This document shows positions 50,739 through 60,108 of a DNA stretch of 64,000 nucleotides, in pieces. The notes below the pieces were generated by a model. The model ran no database searches. It had not been told where the DNA came from and saw only the letters and a program-made list of their open reading frames with translations. Numbering within the stretch: the first letter of the stretch is position 1; each line of letters starts with the position of its first letter. Both the position numbers and the translations under genes were made by a program. The stretch is from Jannaschia donghaensis. Lineage in GTDB: Bacteria; Pseudomonadota; Alphaproteobacteria; Rhodobacterales; Rhodobacteraceae. The DNA lies in the NCBI RefSeq assembly GCF_001403795.1, contig NZ_CXSU01000005.1:123019-187018 (forward strand), given 5' to 3'.

Positions 50739-51486
50739 ACCGAGTGCCGAAGGCGGGCTGAGCTTCCACCCGATGGATCAGTTCATGATCAAGCCGCTGT
50801 TCGGCGAATACGGCGATCCGGTTTCCTGGTACACCGTCACCAACCTGACGTTGTGGATGGGTCTGGCCGTTGTCTGCGTCGCCGGCCTGTTCGTCTTCGC
50901 CACACGGGGCCGCGCCATCATTCCAGACCGCGGGCAATCGGTGGCCGAGCTGGCCTACGGCTTCGTCTACAAGATGGTCGAGGATGTGACCGGCAAGGAC
51001 GCGGTGAAGTACTTCCCCTATATCTTCACGCTCTTCTTGTTCATCCTGTTCGCCAATTTCCTGGCGCTGATCCCGTCGTCGTTCTCCCCCACCAGCCACA
51101 TCGGCGTGACCGCCGTTCTTGCCTTTGCGGTGTTCTTTGCGGTCACGATCCTGGGTTTCGTCAAGAACGGTGCCTCGTTTCTGGGGTTGTTCTGGGTCAC
51201 GTCCGCCCCGCTGGCGATCCGCCCGGTATTGGCGGTGATCGAGTTGATCTCGTACTTCGTGCGTCCGGTCAGCCACTCCATTCGGCTCGCGGGCAACCTG
51301 ACGGCCGGTCACGCCGTGCTCAAGGTGTTCGCCGGCTTCGCCCAGGTCGCCGCGATCTCTCCCTTCGCCATCCTTGGCGTCGCTGCGATCTACGGCCTGG
51401 AAGTCCTCGTGGGCTTCATTCAGGCCTACGTCTTCACCATCCTCACCTGCGTGTATCTCAAAGACGCACTGCACCCGAACCACTGA
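50731..51486 (+). CDS. atpB: ATP synthase F0 subunit a
   Basis: 251 residues with five to six transmembrane helices. The essential Arg is in [20 protein letters not shown], and the C-terminal [19 protein letters not shown]-type ending is typical of alphaproteobacterial subunit a. It forms the proton half-channels next to the c-ring. Two in-frame ATGs are possible (50719 and 50731); I prefer 50731, with GGGGACCACG ahead of it. Confidence 0.97.
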   Translation: MAEPSAEGGLSFHPMDQFMIKPLFGEYGDPVSWYTVTNLTLWMGLAVVCVAGLFVFATRGRAIIPDRGQSVAELAYGFVYKMVEDVTGKDAVKYFPYIFTLFLFILFANFLALIPSSFSPTSHIGVTAVLAFAVFFAVTILGFVKNGASFLGLFWVTSAPLAIRPVLAVIELISYFVRPVSHSIRLAGNLTAGHAVLKVFAGFAQVAAISPFAILGVAAIYGLEVLVGFIQAYVFTILTCVYLKDALHPNH

Positions 51487-51550
51487 CGGTTTGGCGCAGG
51501 ACGCGCCTCTCCCGACCTTAACGAACCATTCCATATCAAGGAGACTCCCC

Positions 51551-51787
51551 ATGGAAGGCGATATCGCAAACCTCGGTCAATTCCTCGGCGCTGGCCTCGC
51601 GGCCATGGGCTCGGGCATCGCGGCCCTCGGTGTCGGCAACGTTGCCGGCAACTTCCTGGCGGGTGCTCTGCGCAACCCGTCCGCCGCAAACTCGCAGACG
51701 GCGACGCTCTTCATCGGCATCGCCTTCGCGGAAGCTCTGGGCATCTTCTCGTTCCTGGTGGCGCTGCTGCTGATGTTCGCCGTCTAA
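51551..51787 (+). CDS. atpE: ATP synthase F0 subunit c
   Basis: 78 residues, two transmembrane helices joined by the polar loop GALRNPSA. The first helix is glycine-rich ([20 protein letters not shown]) and the second has the ion-carrying Glu in [20 protein letters not shown]. Subunit c makes the rotor ring. The lack of a sodium-binding Gln-Glu pair indicates proton coupling. AAGGAGACTCCCC precedes the ATG, a strong ribosome site fitting its high copy number. Confidence 0.98.
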   Translation: MEGDIANLGQFLGAGLAAMGSGIAALGVGNVAGNFLAGALRNPSAANSQTATLFIGIAFAEALGIFSFLVALLLMFAV

Positions 51788-51866
51788 GATAGCGACCGAA
51801 GATATCACGACCGGCGGGGGGCCATGGCTCCCCGCGGGATCCCAATCGACCTGACGGGACGGAACA

Positions 51867-52421
51867 ATGGCCACCGAACCATATCAACAAGATATTGCCG
51901 GCGAATGTGTCAACACTCTGGGCAATGCCATCGGCATGCCGCAGCTGTGCGATGCCTGGTTCGGGAACCAGATCTTCTGGCTGCTCGTCACGTTGGTCGC
52001 CATCTACCTGATCCTGACCAAGATCGCCCTGCCGCGTGTCAGCGCCGTGCTGGCCGAACGATCAGGCACCATTTCAAACGATCTGGCCGCCGCCGAAGAC
52101 CTCAAGCGGCAAGCCGTCGAAGCCGAGACCGCCTATGAGAAGGCGCTGGCCGACGCCCGCGCCGAAGCGCAGCGCATATCGGACGAGGCGCGCGCCGCCA
52201 TCAAGGCCGACCTCGACGCCGCGATCGCCCAGGCGGACGAAAAGATCGCCGCAAAATCCGCCGAGAGCCAGAAGGCCATCGACGAAATCCGCGCCGGTGC
52301 CCCCGCCTCCGTGGCGGAGGTCGCCCGCGACGTCGCCGCCGAGATCGTGAAGGCCCTGGGCGGCAAGGCCGACGCCGCCACGGTAAACGCCGCCGTCGAT
52401 GCCCGCGTGAAGGGAAACTGA
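51867..52421 (+). CDS. atpF': ATP synthase F0 subunit b'
   Basis: 184 residues. One transmembrane helix ([20 protein letters not shown]) is followed by a long charged coiled coil ([20 protein letters not shown] onward) that reaches the F1 head. Photosynthetic bacteria and many alphaproteobacteria have such a diverged b' beside b, forming a heterodimeric stator. It begins 80 bases after atpE and ends five bases before atpF. Confidence 0.94.
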   Translation: MATEPYQQDIAGECVNTLGNAIGMPQLCDAWFGNQIFWLLVTLVAIYLILTKIALPRVSAVLAERSGTISNDLAAAEDLKRQAVEAETAYEKALADARAEAQRISDEARAAIKADLDAAIAQADEKIAAKSAESQKAIDEIRAGAPASVAEVARDVAAEIVKALGGKADAATVNAAVDARVKGN

Positions 52422-52425
52422 TCCG

Positions 52426-52980
52426 ATGCGCCTAATTCTGCCCGCATTCTTGTTGACCGCCACGCCAGCTCTGGCCGCGACCGGTCCGTTCTTCAGCCTG
52501 TCGAACACCGATTTCGTCGTCACGCTCGGCTTCCTCGTCTTCATCGGCATCCTTCTCTACTTCAAGGTGCCGACGCTGCTGACGAAGCAGCTTGATGCCC
52601 GCGCCGAGGGGATTCAGAGCGATCTGAACGAAGCCAAGGCCCTGCGCGACGAAGCCCAGGCTCTCTTTGCCTCCTACGAGCGTAAGACCCGCGAAGCACA
52701 GGCACAGGCGGATGACATCGTCGCCGCCGCCAAGTCGGACGCGACTGCGGCCGCCGATCAGGCCCGCGCCGACCTGGAAGTCTCGGTCACGCGCCGTCTG
52801 GCCGCCGCTGAAGATCAGATCGGCAGCGCGCAGAACGCCGCCGTTCGGGAAGTGCGCGACACTGCGATCACCGTCGCAATCGCGGCCGCCGGCGAAGTCG
52901 TCGCCAAGCAGATGACAGCGGACGAGGCGAACGCCATGATCGATGCATCGATCGAGCAGGTCGCGGCCAAGCTGCACTGA
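52426..52980 (+). CDS. atpF: ATP synthase F0 subunit b
   Basis: 184 residues. A short N-terminal segment (LILPAFLLTATPALAA), which may be a cleaved leader, precedes the membrane helix VVTLGFLVFIGILLYFKVPT and the stator coiled coil (LLTKQLDARAEGIQSDLNEA onward). Pairs with b' to connect the a subunit to F1. The hairpin at 53006-53029 ends the F0 operon; the F1 genes are not in the window. Confidence 0.95.
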   Translation: MRLILPAFLLTATPALAATGPFFSLSNTDFVVTLGFLVFIGILLYFKVPTLLTKQLDARAEGIQSDLNEAKALRDEAQALFASYERKTREAQAQADDIVAAAKSDATAAADQARADLEVSVTRRLAAAEDQIGSAQNAAVREVRDTAITVAIAAAGEVVAKQMTADEANAMIDASIEQVAAKLH

Positions 52981-53005
52981 CCCGGCCGTATCGGGTGAAA
53001 TTCCG

Positions 53006-53029
53006 GGGCACCCTTCAGGGGTGCCCTTT
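53006..53029 (+). terminator. Terminator of the F0 ATP synthase operon
   Basis: GGGCACCC (53006-53013) pairs with GGGTGCCC (53019-53026) around a five-base loop and is followed by TTTG. It stands 26 bases after the atpF stop and before the alpha/beta hydrolase gene. Confidence 0.7.
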
Positions 53030-53047
53030 GTCGTGAGGGGGACGGCG

Positions 53048-53851
53048 ATGCAGGGTTGGCAGACGATGGATCGGGCCACGCTCGACGATGCCTATGCGAA
53101 CGCCGATCATATCGACGGCGCGGTGGACTATCCGCCCCGGTGGGCGACCGATGCCGCCACGTTTCGGGACCGGACCCCCGCGACCCTTGATATACCTTAC
53201 GACGACGTCCCCGGTGCGGCCTTCGATCTGTTCCACCCCGACGGCGCGCCCGAAGGGCTGGTGGTGTTTGTCCATGGTGGCTACTGGCTTCGCTTCGGTC
53301 GGTCCGACTGGTCCCATTTCGCATCCGGTGCGTTGGCCCGTGGCCACGCCGTCGCCGTCGTCGGCTATCCCCTTGCCCCGGCCGTGCGCATCCGCGACAT
53401 CACCCGACTGATCGCGCGGGCTGTCGATGCCGCCGCGGCGCGTGTCCCCGGCCCGATCCATCTGACGGGGCACAGTGCGGGCGGTCATCTTGTGGCGCGC
53501 ATGGTCATGGCCAATGCCGCCCCCGCCTGCATCGACCGCATCGTGACCTGCGTGCCCATCAGCCCGGTCACCGACCTGCGTCCCTTCGTGGCGCTGTCGA
53601 TGAATGCTGACCTGCACCTCGACGGGGCGGAGGCTGCTGCCGAAAGCCCCGTTTTGGGCCTTTCCGTGCCCGGACCCCGCATCGCCGTTCACGTCGGCGA
53701 AAAGGAACGGCCGAGTTTCCTGCAGATGGCCGATGCACTGGGCGACGCATGGGATATTCCGGTCCATTGCACGCCGAACCGGCACCATTTCGACGTGATC
53801 GACGCGTTGCGTGATCCGGCCTCCCCGTTGATGCGTGACCTGCTGGGCTGA
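53048..53851 (+). CDS. Alpha/beta hydrolase (kynurenine formamidase-like)
   Basis: 267 residues of the alpha/beta-hydrolase fold. The oxyanion region is VVFVHGGYWLRFGRSDWSHF (HGGYW motif), the nucleophile is Ser in IHLTGHSAGGHLVARMVM, and the late Asp/His pair falls in RHHFDVIDALRD. HGGYW plus GHSAGGH is typical of arylformamidase-like esterases. The ATG at 53048 follows GGGGGACGGCG. No tryptophan-catabolic gene is near, so the substrate is not assigned. Converges on hrpB. Confidence 0.85.
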   Translation: MQGWQTMDRATLDDAYANADHIDGAVDYPPRWATDAATFRDRTPATLDIPYDDVPGAAFDLFHPDGAPEGLVVFVHGGYWLRFGRSDWSHFASGALARGHAVAVVGYPLAPAVRIRDITRLIARAVDAAAARVPGPIHLTGHSAGGHLVARMVMANAAPACIDRIVTCVPISPVTDLRPFVALSMNADLHLDGAEAAAESPVLGLSVPGPRIAVHVGEKERPSFLQMADALGDAWDIPVHCTPNRHHFDVIDALRDPASPLMRDLLG

Positions 53852-53859
53852 GCCGTCGT

Positions 53860-56235
53860 TCAGGTCCCGCGGGGTTTCGCGCGCGTCGTGGGGGCAGCGG
53901 CGGTCGGGTCTTCGGGCCAGGGATGGCGCGGATAGGCGCCGCGCATGTCCCGCCGCACATCGGCATAGGCCCCCGCCCAGAAGCCCGGCAAATCTTGTGT
54001 GATCGCCACGGGCCGCTGACCGGGGGACAACAATTCCATGCGCAGCGGCACGCGGCCCACCATGGGGTGCGATGTCTCGCCCAACACCTCCTGCAGGCGC
54101 AGCGACACGGTGGGAATGTCGGGGGTATAGTCGATGGGCACCTTGCGCCCCAGCGGCGTACGGTAGTGCGCCGGGGCCGCCGCATCCACCCGCCGCATCG
54201 CGTCCCAACCCAGCCAGGCCTGCAGGGCATCGAACGGGTCGAGGCGTTTGAGGGCATCTGCGTCCTTCGCACCCTCCACATACGGCAGCAACCAATCGTC
54301 CAGTGCGTCCGTCAGCGCGGCGTCGGACACATCCGCCACGCCCGAGGCAGCGACGCGCGCCCGGTAAAGACGGGCGCGTTTCGTCCAGTTCAGGCACTCC
54401 AGGCCCAGCGATCGCACCCCCTCCAGCACAGCCGCCGCAACGGCTTCGGGTGGCGCGTCGTCCCACCGCCGATCCTCCAGCGCGATGGCGCCCAGCCGCT
54501 CCTGCCGCCGGGCCTCCACCCGCCGGTGGCGCACCGACCAGTGGCACAGGTCCACCCATTCGATGCGGTCGCCCAGCACGTCGCGCAGATCGGCCTCGGC
54601 GATCGGCAGGGCGCGGCGCACGCGCGCCTCGGTCAGGTCGCCGTCCAGATCGCAGGCCACGATCAGCCGCGCGCCCGACAGCACGTCGCCCTTGTCCATT
54701 CGGGCCCCCTTGCCGCCCGACAGCAGCCACCGGGGCGCGTCACGGTCCCGGCGCAGGCCGATGCGGTCGGGGTAGGCAAGGGCCAGCTGTTGCGCCGCGT
54801 TCAGGTTTGGCCCCGCCTCGAACCGTTTCAACCGCTTGGCCTCGGCCCGGGCCTCCTGCGACGGGCGGCGCAGAACCTCCGACAGATCCACCGATCCGGG
54901 CCCCATGCGCGCCGACAGCACCCCCGCCAGCGCCGCCGCCCCCCGTCCGCCGCGCAGCACCATGTGCCCCAGACGGGGATGCAGCGGCAGCCGCGCCAGC
55001 GCGCGCCCGTGGTCGGTGATGCGCCCCGCGGTCAGCGCGGACAGGTCGGTCAGCAGCGCGCGTGCCTCGGCCAGCGCCGCGTCGGGGGGCGGGGTCAGGA
55101 ACGCCAGGTCGCCCTCCACATCCGCCGCGCCCCCGCCCCAGACCGCCAGTTCCAGCGCCAGGCCCGACAGGTCGGCGTTCGCGATTTCGGGGTCGGGGAA
55201 GGGCCGCATCGCGCCTTCCTCCCCGCGCGTCCAGTTGGCGAAGGCGATGCCGTCCGCGACGCGACCCGCGCGCCCGGCCCGTTGCGTCGCCTCCGCGCGT
55301 GTCACGCGTTCCGTCACCAGCCGGGACATGGCCGATGCGGGGTCGAACCGGGCCCGTCGCGCCCGGCCCCCGTCGACCACGGCGCGCACGCCTTCGATCG
55401 TCAGGGAGGTTTCGGCGATGGATGTGGCCAGCACCACCTTGCGGCGGGGCCCCGGTCGGATCGCGGCCTGCTGCTCGGCGAAGGGCAGGGCCCCGAACAA
55501 GGGGCGCACGTCCGCCGCGACGCCCTGCAACAGCGCGGCGCAGCGCCGGATCTCGCCTTCGCCCGGAAGGAAGGCCAGCACGTCGCCGTCGACGGCGTCC
55601 AACGCCTCGACCACCAGGGCCGCGACCTGCGCCTCCAGGCGTTGTCCGTCGGGTGGGGGGCGGTCGCGCCAGCGGCGCTCCACCGGGAAACTGCGCCCTT
55701 GGGACGTGACCACGGGCGCGCCCAGCATCCGGGCCACCGGCTCGGCATCCAGCGTCGCCGACATCACCAGAACCGCCAGGTCGGGGCGCAGCGCCTGTCG
55801 CGCCTCCCATGTCAGGGCAAGACCCAGATCCGCGTTCAGGGACCGTTCGTGAAATTCGTCGAAGATGACCGCGCCCACCCCCGGCAGTTCGGGATCGGCC
55901 TGCACCATGCGCGTCAGGATGCCTTCGGTGACGACTTCGATGCGCGTGGCTTTCGACACTTCGGACGCGCCGCGCATCCGGAACCCGACGGTCTGGCCCA
56001 CCTGCTCGCCCAAGGTCTCGGCCATCCGCACGGCGGCCGCCCGCGTCGCCAGGCGCCGCGGCTCCAGCAGGATGATCCGTCCTTCGATGACCGGCAGCAG
56101 GGCCAGCGGCACGCGCGTCGTCTTGCCGGCCCCCGGCGGAGCCTGCAACACGCACAACCCGTGCGTCCGCACCGCCGCCAAAATGTCGGGCAGCGCGTCG
56201 TCGATGGGCAGGCCGACGTCGGGACGCGGGGTCAT
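53860..56235 (-). CDS. hrpB: ATP-dependent helicase HrpB
   Basis: 791 residues, DEAH-type superfamily 2 helicase of the HrpB branch. Walker A is LQAPPGAGKTTRVPLALLPV, Walker B is VIFDEFHERSLNADLGLALT, motif III is MSATLDAEPVARML, and motif VI is QRAGRAGRVADGIAFANWTR. The C-terminal HrpB domain (LLPYVEGAKDADALKRLDPF and onward) completes it. The role is in RNA or nucleic acid processing but not well defined. It overlaps the DUF3108 gene stop by four bases. Confidence 0.96.
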   Translation of the reverse strand: MTPRPDVGLPIDDALPDILAAVRTHGLCVLQAPPGAGKTTRVPLALLPVIEGRIILLEPRRLATRAAAVRMAETLGEQVGQTVGFRMRGASEVSKATRIEVVTEGILTRMVQADPELPGVGAVIFDEFHERSLNADLGLALTWEARQALRPDLAVLVMSATLDAEPVARMLGAPVVTSQGRSFPVERRWRDRPPPDGQRLEAQVAALVVEALDAVDGDVLAFLPGEGEIRRCAALLQGVAADVRPLFGALPFAEQQAAIRPGPRRKVVLATSIAETSLTIEGVRAVVDGGRARRARFDPASAMSRLVTERVTRAEATQRAGRAGRVADGIAFANWTRGEEGAMRPFPDPEIANADLSGLALELAVWGGGAADVEGDLAFLTPPPDAALAEARALLTDLSALTAGRITDHGRALARLPLHPRLGHMVLRGGRGAAALAGVLSARMGPGSVDLSEVLRRPSQEARAEAKRLKRFEAGPNLNAAQQLALAYPDRIGLRRDRDAPRWLLSGGKGARMDKGDVLSGARLIVACDLDGDLTEARVRRALPIAEADLRDVLGDRIEWVDLCHWSVRHRRVEARRQERLGAIALEDRRWDDAPPEAVAAAVLEGVRSLGLECLNWTKRARLYRARVAASGVADVSDAALTDALDDWLLPYVEGAKDADALKRLDPFDALQAWLGWDAMRRVDAAAPAHYRTPLGRKVPIDYTPDIPTVSLRLQEVLGETSHPMVGRVPLRMELLSPGQRPVAITQDLPGFWAGAYADVRRDMRGAYPRHPWPEDPTAAAPTTRAKPRGT

Positions 56236-56948
56236 TTCCGTCGCAGCACCGCGTCGCCCAGACGCGACGTCGCGCGGATTTCCTGAACCTGGACGCGACC
56301 GTCGGGCGTCGGGCCATAGATCACGGTCATCGGCACGCGCGGACGCTTGGCCATCTCCTCGGGGGAGTAGCCCTTTAGCCGTCGGTATTCGCCGGAACAG
56401 CGGATCGTCCCGCCATCGCCCGTCTGGGCCGCCCCCAGCGTCAAACGAGAGATGTGGCGCCCGTCAAACAGGTCGTAACGCTGATCGCAGGCCCCCGCCG
56501 CATCGGTGGGACGCACCATCAGGTAAAGCGCGCTGAGCGTGTCGATCACACCCGACTGGGCGGTCGGCTCGATGTCCCAGGGCTCGGCCGGGCGGGGCGG
56601 GTCGAAGGTGACGTTGGTGGGGCGTCCCCCGTCGAAGGTCATCGTGGCCCCCGTCAGCGTGCCATCGTCCAGCTCCCGCTCCTCGTAGCGGGTGACGGCG
56701 TGCCGGCCGCCCCGCACGGTGCCGCGCGCGGTGCCGTCGTATTGGTACTTGACCAAGGCACCGGCGATTCCCGTGGGCCGGCCCTGCGCGGTGACGACAT
56801 AGCTGCCGCCGTCGTCCCGTGCGCTCAGCGCGATCTGTCCCCCGACGACGCCGCGAAACGACACGTCGAAACGCGCATCGACGTCTTCGGCCTGCGCGAC
56901 CAGAGGGGTGAGCGCCAGCAGCGCGACGGCAATCAAACGAAGCGGCAT
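56232..56948 (-). CDS. Exported DUF3108 family protein
   Basis: 238 residues with a signal peptide (LIAVALLALTPLVAQA, then EDVDARFDV). The mature beta-rich domain has VSFRGVVGGQIALSARDDGG, RHAVTRYEERELDDGTLTG, the Asp/Pro-rich GVIDTLSALYLMVRP and RCSGEYRRLKGYSPEEMAK, which fit DUF3108. The fold resembles periplasmic lipid-binding proteins, and the function is unknown. It is coupled to hrpB downstream by an ATGA overlap. Confidence 0.82.
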   Translation of the reverse strand: MPLRLIAVALLALTPLVAQAEDVDARFDVSFRGVVGGQIALSARDDGGSYVVTAQGRPTGIAGALVKYQYDGTARGTVRGGRHAVTRYEERELDDGTLTGATMTFDGGRPTNVTFDPPRPAEPWDIEPTAQSGVIDTLSALYLMVRPTDAAGACDQRYDLFDGRHISRLTLGAAQTGDGGTIRCSGEYRRLKGYSPEEMAKRPRVPMTVIYGPTPDGRVQVQEIRATSRLGDAVLRRK

Positions 56949-57060
56949 AGGGACCTCCGGACCGGGTTCGGACCGCCTTAGCGCAGTCGCGGGGCAGCGT
57001 CACCTGCGACCCGTTGCGTCCCCCTGCCACCCGCGCGATCACATCGATCATTTCACCGAC

Positions 57061-57342
57061 ATGGACGATGCGCTTGCGGCGCATATCATGGTCACCGCGC
57101 AACGGCTGGCGCGGGCCGCGCGGCGTGTGTTGCGGCCCTTGCGAATGGGATACGTCGTTCACGGGTTCGGGGTGGCGCATGCGCATCTGAATGTTATTGC
57201 GCAGCACGACCCGACCGACATCATCTCTGCCTGCCACGTCGACGCGCCGGGCGGCTTCACCGTGACGCAAGACCATCTGACGCCGCCGACCCGGGTGGCG
57301 TCGGAGGCGATGGCCGCCCGCCTGTGCTACGCCTTGCAATGA
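57061..57342 (+). pseudogene. Truncated HIT-family protein
   Basis: The 93 residues from the ATG at 57061 match the second half of a HIT (histidine triad) domain: LARAARRVLRPLRMGYVVHG, then GFGVAHAHLNVIAQHDPTDI. The triad reads H-A-H-L-N, so the third His is Asn. The first half of the domain, with its nucleotide-binding strands, is missing; the open frame runs back to 56908 but shows only a short trace (HPRDHIDHFTD) and then no family pattern, being antisense to the DUF3108 start. I read it as a decayed remnant, although a short expressed protein cannot be excluded because its stop overlaps an ATG in the meaB frame. Confidence 0.6.
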
Positions 57343-57368
57343 CGCGACCGGGCGGGCATCCCGATCCC

Positions 57369-58352
57369 ATGACCACACGCGATCCGCTGCACGATCCTGT
57401 CCTTGCCGGCGACCGCCGGGCGCTGGCCCGCGCGATCACGCTGGTGGAAAGCACGCGGCCCGATCACCGCGACCGCGCCGCCGCCCTGCTGGACGGGTTG
57501 CGCGCGGTGACGCAGGCGCAGGCGTTGCGGATCGGGTTGTCGGGCACACCCGGCGTGGGCAAGTCCACCTTTATCGAGACATTCGGCCTGATGCTAACGG
57601 GGCAGGGACAGCGCGTCGCCGTTCTGGCGGTCGACCCCAGCAGCGCGCGTACCGGCGGGTCGATCCTGGGCGACAAGACGCGGATGGATTACCTCACCCG
57701 CGATCCCAAGGCGTTCATTCGCCCGTCCCCGGCGTCCAGCCATCTGGGCGGCGTCGCCCGCCGCACGCGCGAAGCCGTCAGCCTGTGTGAAGCCGCCGGT
57801 TTCGACGTCGTGCTGATCGAGACGGTGGGCGTCGGCCAGTCCGAGACCTTGGTCGCGCAGATCTCCGACCTGTTCGTCCTGTTGCTGGCACCGGCGGGTG
57901 GGGACGAATTGCAGGGGGTCAAACGCGGCATCATGGAAATCGCCGACCTGATCCTGGTCAACAAGGCGGACGGCGAGCTGAAATCGACGGCCCGGCGCAC
58001 CGTGGCCGATTACGCGGGCGCCCTGCGGCTTTTGCGCAAACGGCCCAACGACCCCGACGGGTTCCCCAAGGCGCTTGCCGTCTCGGCCCTCGAATCGTCG
58101 GGGCTGGAGAAGGCCTGGTCCGAGATGCAGAGCCTGGCCGACTGGCGGCGTGCGAACGGTTACTGGGACGCGACGCGCGCCGAGCAGGCCGCCCATTGGT
58201 TCGCCGAAGAGGTGCGCGCTGGCCTGCTGGCACAGCTGGACAGACCGGAAACCCGCGCGCGCATGGCCGAAATGGCGCGCGACGTCGCGTCGGGCCGTCG
58301 GGCGGCGCGCGCGGCAGCGGTCGATCTGCTGGAAATGCTGCGCGGCGCTTGA
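57369..58352 (+). CDS. meaB: Methylmalonyl-CoA mutase-associated GTPase MeaB
   Basis: 327 residues, P-loop GTPase of the MeaB/ArgK family. Walker A is [20 protein letters not shown], switch region [19 protein letters not shown], Walker B-like [15 protein letters not shown] and specificity motif [10 protein letters not shown]. MeaB loads and protects the adenosylcobalamin cofactor of methylmalonyl-CoA or related mutases. The mutase gene is not in the window, but the epimerase gene mce is at 19.0 kb. The ATG at 57369 gives the usual short N-terminus; an earlier ATG at 57339 overlaps the HIT stop and is possible. Confidence 0.93.
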   Translation: MTTRDPLHDPVLAGDRRALARAITLVESTRPDHRDRAAALLDGLRAVTQAQALRIGLSGTPGVGKSTFIETFGLMLTGQGQRVAVLAVDPSSARTGGSILGDKTRMDYLTRDPKAFIRPSPASSHLGGVARRTREAVSLCEAAGFDVVLIETVGVGQSETLVAQISDLFVLLLAPAGGDELQGVKRGIMEIADLILVNKADGELKSTARRTVADYAGALRLLRKRPNDPDGFPKALAVSALESSGLEKAWSEMQSLADWRRANGYWDATRAEQAAHWFAEEVRAGLLAQLDRPETRARMAEMARDVASGRRAARAAAVDLLEMLRGA

Positions 58353-58443
58353 CCTTCGGTGCCCCGCCGCCTATCACGCCGCGACCGCGGGGCCGTTTTC
58401 GGCCCTGCCCCTATTTTATAACCCTTCAACCAGAGGTGGCCCC

Positions 58444-58746
58444 ATGTCGCGCGTCTGCGAACTTTCCGGAAAAGGCCCGATGTCGGGCAACAACGTCAGC
58501 CACGCGAACAACCGCACGCGTCGTCGTTTCCTGCCGAACCTGAACGACGTCACGCTGCAGTCGGAAACCCTGGGCCGCAGCTTCAAGCTGCGCATTTCGG
58601 CTGCGGCACTGCGGACCGTCGACCACCGCGGTGGTCTGGACGCCTTCCTGGCCAAGGAAAAGGACGTGAACCTGTCCGACCGCGCCCTGAAGATCAAAAA
58701 GAGCATTGCCAAGTCTTCGGACACGGCAGCCGCTCTGGAAGCCTGA
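58444..58746 (+). CDS. rpmB: 50S ribosomal protein L28
   Basis: 100 residues, the normal length of alphaproteobacterial L28. [20 protein letters not shown] and [15 protein letters not shown] are the family signatures. The TATTTTATAAC stretch 33-43 bases upstream looks like a promoter -10 region, and CCAGAGGTGGCCCC precedes the ATG. It is a monocistronic gene ended by a strong terminator. Confidence 0.99.
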   Translation: MSRVCELSGKGPMSGNNVSHANNRTRRRFLPNLNDVTLQSETLGRSFKLRISAAALRTVDHRGGLDAFLAKEKDVNLSDRALKIKKSIAKSSDTAAALEA

Positions 58747-58778
58747 TTGGCCGCACCTGCGAAACACTGATCGAAATT

Positions 58779-58800
58779 GGCCCCTTTGAGGGGCCTTTTT
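58779..58800 (+). terminator. Intrinsic terminator of rpmB
   Basis: GGCCCC (58779-58784), loop TTTGA and GGGGCC (58790-58795) form a perfect stem followed directly by TTTTT. It lies 33 bases after the rpmB stop and is the clearest rho-independent terminator in the window. Confidence 0.85.
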
Positions 58801-58869
58801 CTTGCCCAGATTGCCTTGATCCGACCCCCGATGATCTGACACGCTATCGCCAATCTGCGAAAGCCTGCC

Positions 58870-59598
58870 ATGACTGTCCTGCACCGCCCCCTGCGTCAAA
58901 AGACGATCGGTATCCTTGGCGGGTCCTCCAATGTGGCGACCGGTGAATACTATAAGTTCCTCAACCAAGCCGTGAACCGGCGCGTTGGTGGTTGGGACAT
59001 CGCCGAGACGCTGATTTCCGGCATGAATTTCGGCAACATCGAATCCTTCGTGCGCGCGGGCGACTGGGATGCCTTGGCCGCCTATATGGATGGCAAGGTT
59101 GCGGGTCTGGTCGCGGGCGGTGCGGATGTCCTGCTTTGCGTGTCCAACACCCTGCACGCGCCGTTGGAGGCGATCGTCGCGAACCACGATATCCCCCTGA
59201 TCCACATCGCCGATCCGACGGGTGTGACCATCCGGGATGCGGGGCTGTCGCGCGTCGCGCTGTTCGGGACGCGCCCGGTGATGGAGATGGACTATATCCG
59301 CGACCGCTATCGCGACAAATTCGGGTTGGAGATCGTGGTTCCGACGCTGGACGAAATGGCAGACATCGACCGCATCATCTTCGACGAATTGGTGCGCGGT
59401 GACATCCGCGATGCGTCCCGCCAGACATATCTTGAAATCGCGCGTCGCCTGGCGCGGGACGAAGGGGCCCAGGGTCTGATCCTGGGCTGCACGGAAATCT
59501 TCCTGCTGCTGCGCCCCGACGATGCGCCGGACCTGCCGATGTTCAACACCACCGAGCTGCACTGCGAGGCGGCCGTCCGCGTCGCACTGGACGGCTAG
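58870..59598 (+). CDS. Aspartate/glutamate racemase family protein
   Basis: 242 residues of the Asp/Glu racemase superfamily: KTIGILGGSSNVATGEYYKF at the N-terminus, first catalytic Cys in ADVLLCVSNTLHAPLEAI and second in GAQGLILGCTEIFLLLRPDD. The two-cysteine arrangement without cofactor is typical of YgeA-type amino acid racemases. Which amino acid it acts on is unclear. Its stop codon overlaps that of soxR on the other strand (CTAG, 59595-59598). Confidence 0.92.
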   Translation: MTVLHRPLRQKTIGILGGSSNVATGEYYKFLNQAVNRRVGGWDIAETLISGMNFGNIESFVRAGDWDALAAYMDGKVAGLVAGGADVLLCVSNTLHAPLEAIVANHDIPLIHIADPTGVTIRDAGLSRVALFGTRPVMEMDYIRDRYRDKFGLEIVVPTLDEMADIDRIIFDELVRGDIRDASRQTYLEIARRLARDEGAQGLILGCTEIFLLLRPDDAPDLPMFNTTELHCEAAVRVALDG

Positions 59599-60035
59599 GG
59601 CCGCTCGACAAGGCCCGCGCCCGGACGCCCCGCGCCCACGGCGTCGTCAGGATTGTAGAGCGGGCAGACCTTCATGCTCAGGCACCCGCAGCCGATGCAT
59701 CCTTCCAGCCGGTCGCGCAGACGCGTCATCACTTCGATGCGTTCCGTCAGTTCGGCGTGCAGGTCTTCGGCCACCAGCGTCCAGTCGGCAGGCGTGGGCG
59801 CGCGGTCGACCGGCACCCCGGCCAGCGCGACCTTGATTCGCCGCAGCGACAATCCCAGCCGCTGGGCGATGCGAATGAAGGACAGACGCCGCAATTCCGC
59901 CCGTGGAAACCGCCGTCGCCCGCCCGCATCGCGCGGCGGCGCGATCAGGCCCTTATCCTCGTAGAAGCGGATCTGGCTGATGCTCAGCCCCGTGCGGGCC
60001 GCGACGTCCCCAATCGACAATTCCGGTTGCACCAT
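59595..60035 (-). CDS. soxR: Redox-sensitive transcriptional activator SoxR
   Basis: 146 residues, MerR family. The helix-turn-helix is IGDVAARTGLSISQIRFYED, the dimer helix follows, and the 2Fe-2S cluster motif CIGCGCLSMKVC (C113, C116, C118, C124; CX2CXCX5C) is intact. SoxR senses redox-cycling compounds by cluster oxidation and bends promoter DNA to activate transcription. Its own start has AAGGAGAAATTTC ahead. A perfect-looking SoxR box lies in the 73-base divergent region toward the VOC gene, the likely target. No soxS gene is present, which is normal outside enteric bacteria. Confidence 0.97.
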   Translation of the reverse strand: MVQPELSIGDVAARTGLSISQIRFYEDKGLIAPPRDAGGRRRFPRAELRRLSFIRIAQRLGLSLRRIKVALAGVPVDRAPTPADWTLVAEDLHAELTERIEVMTRLRDRLEGCIGCGCLSMKVCPLYNPDDAVGAGRPGAGLVERP

Positions 60036-60046
60036 GAAATTTCTCC

Positions 60047-60077
60047 TTGACCTCGACTATGGTTGAGGTCGCAGACC
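60047..60077 (+). promoter_or_regulatory. SoxR box within promoter of the divergent VOC gene
   Basis: CCTCGACTATGGTTGAGG (60051-60068) fits the SoxR operator pattern CCTCAA-N6-TTGAGG, with one base changed in the left arm. It overlaps a -35 element TTGACC (60047-60052); a 19-base spacer, typical of MerR-type promoters, places the -10 at about 60072-60077. The orientation drives the gene at 60109. Confidence 0.8.
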
Positions 60078-60108
60078 GGGGGCGTCAACCATCGAAAGGA
60101 ACGATTTC

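Noticed and set aside
53923-56286. 787-codon + strand open frame opposite hrpB
   Set aside because: It is antisense to a clear helicase gene, rich in His/Arg/Gln as expected for a shadow of a high-GC gene, and has no family pattern.
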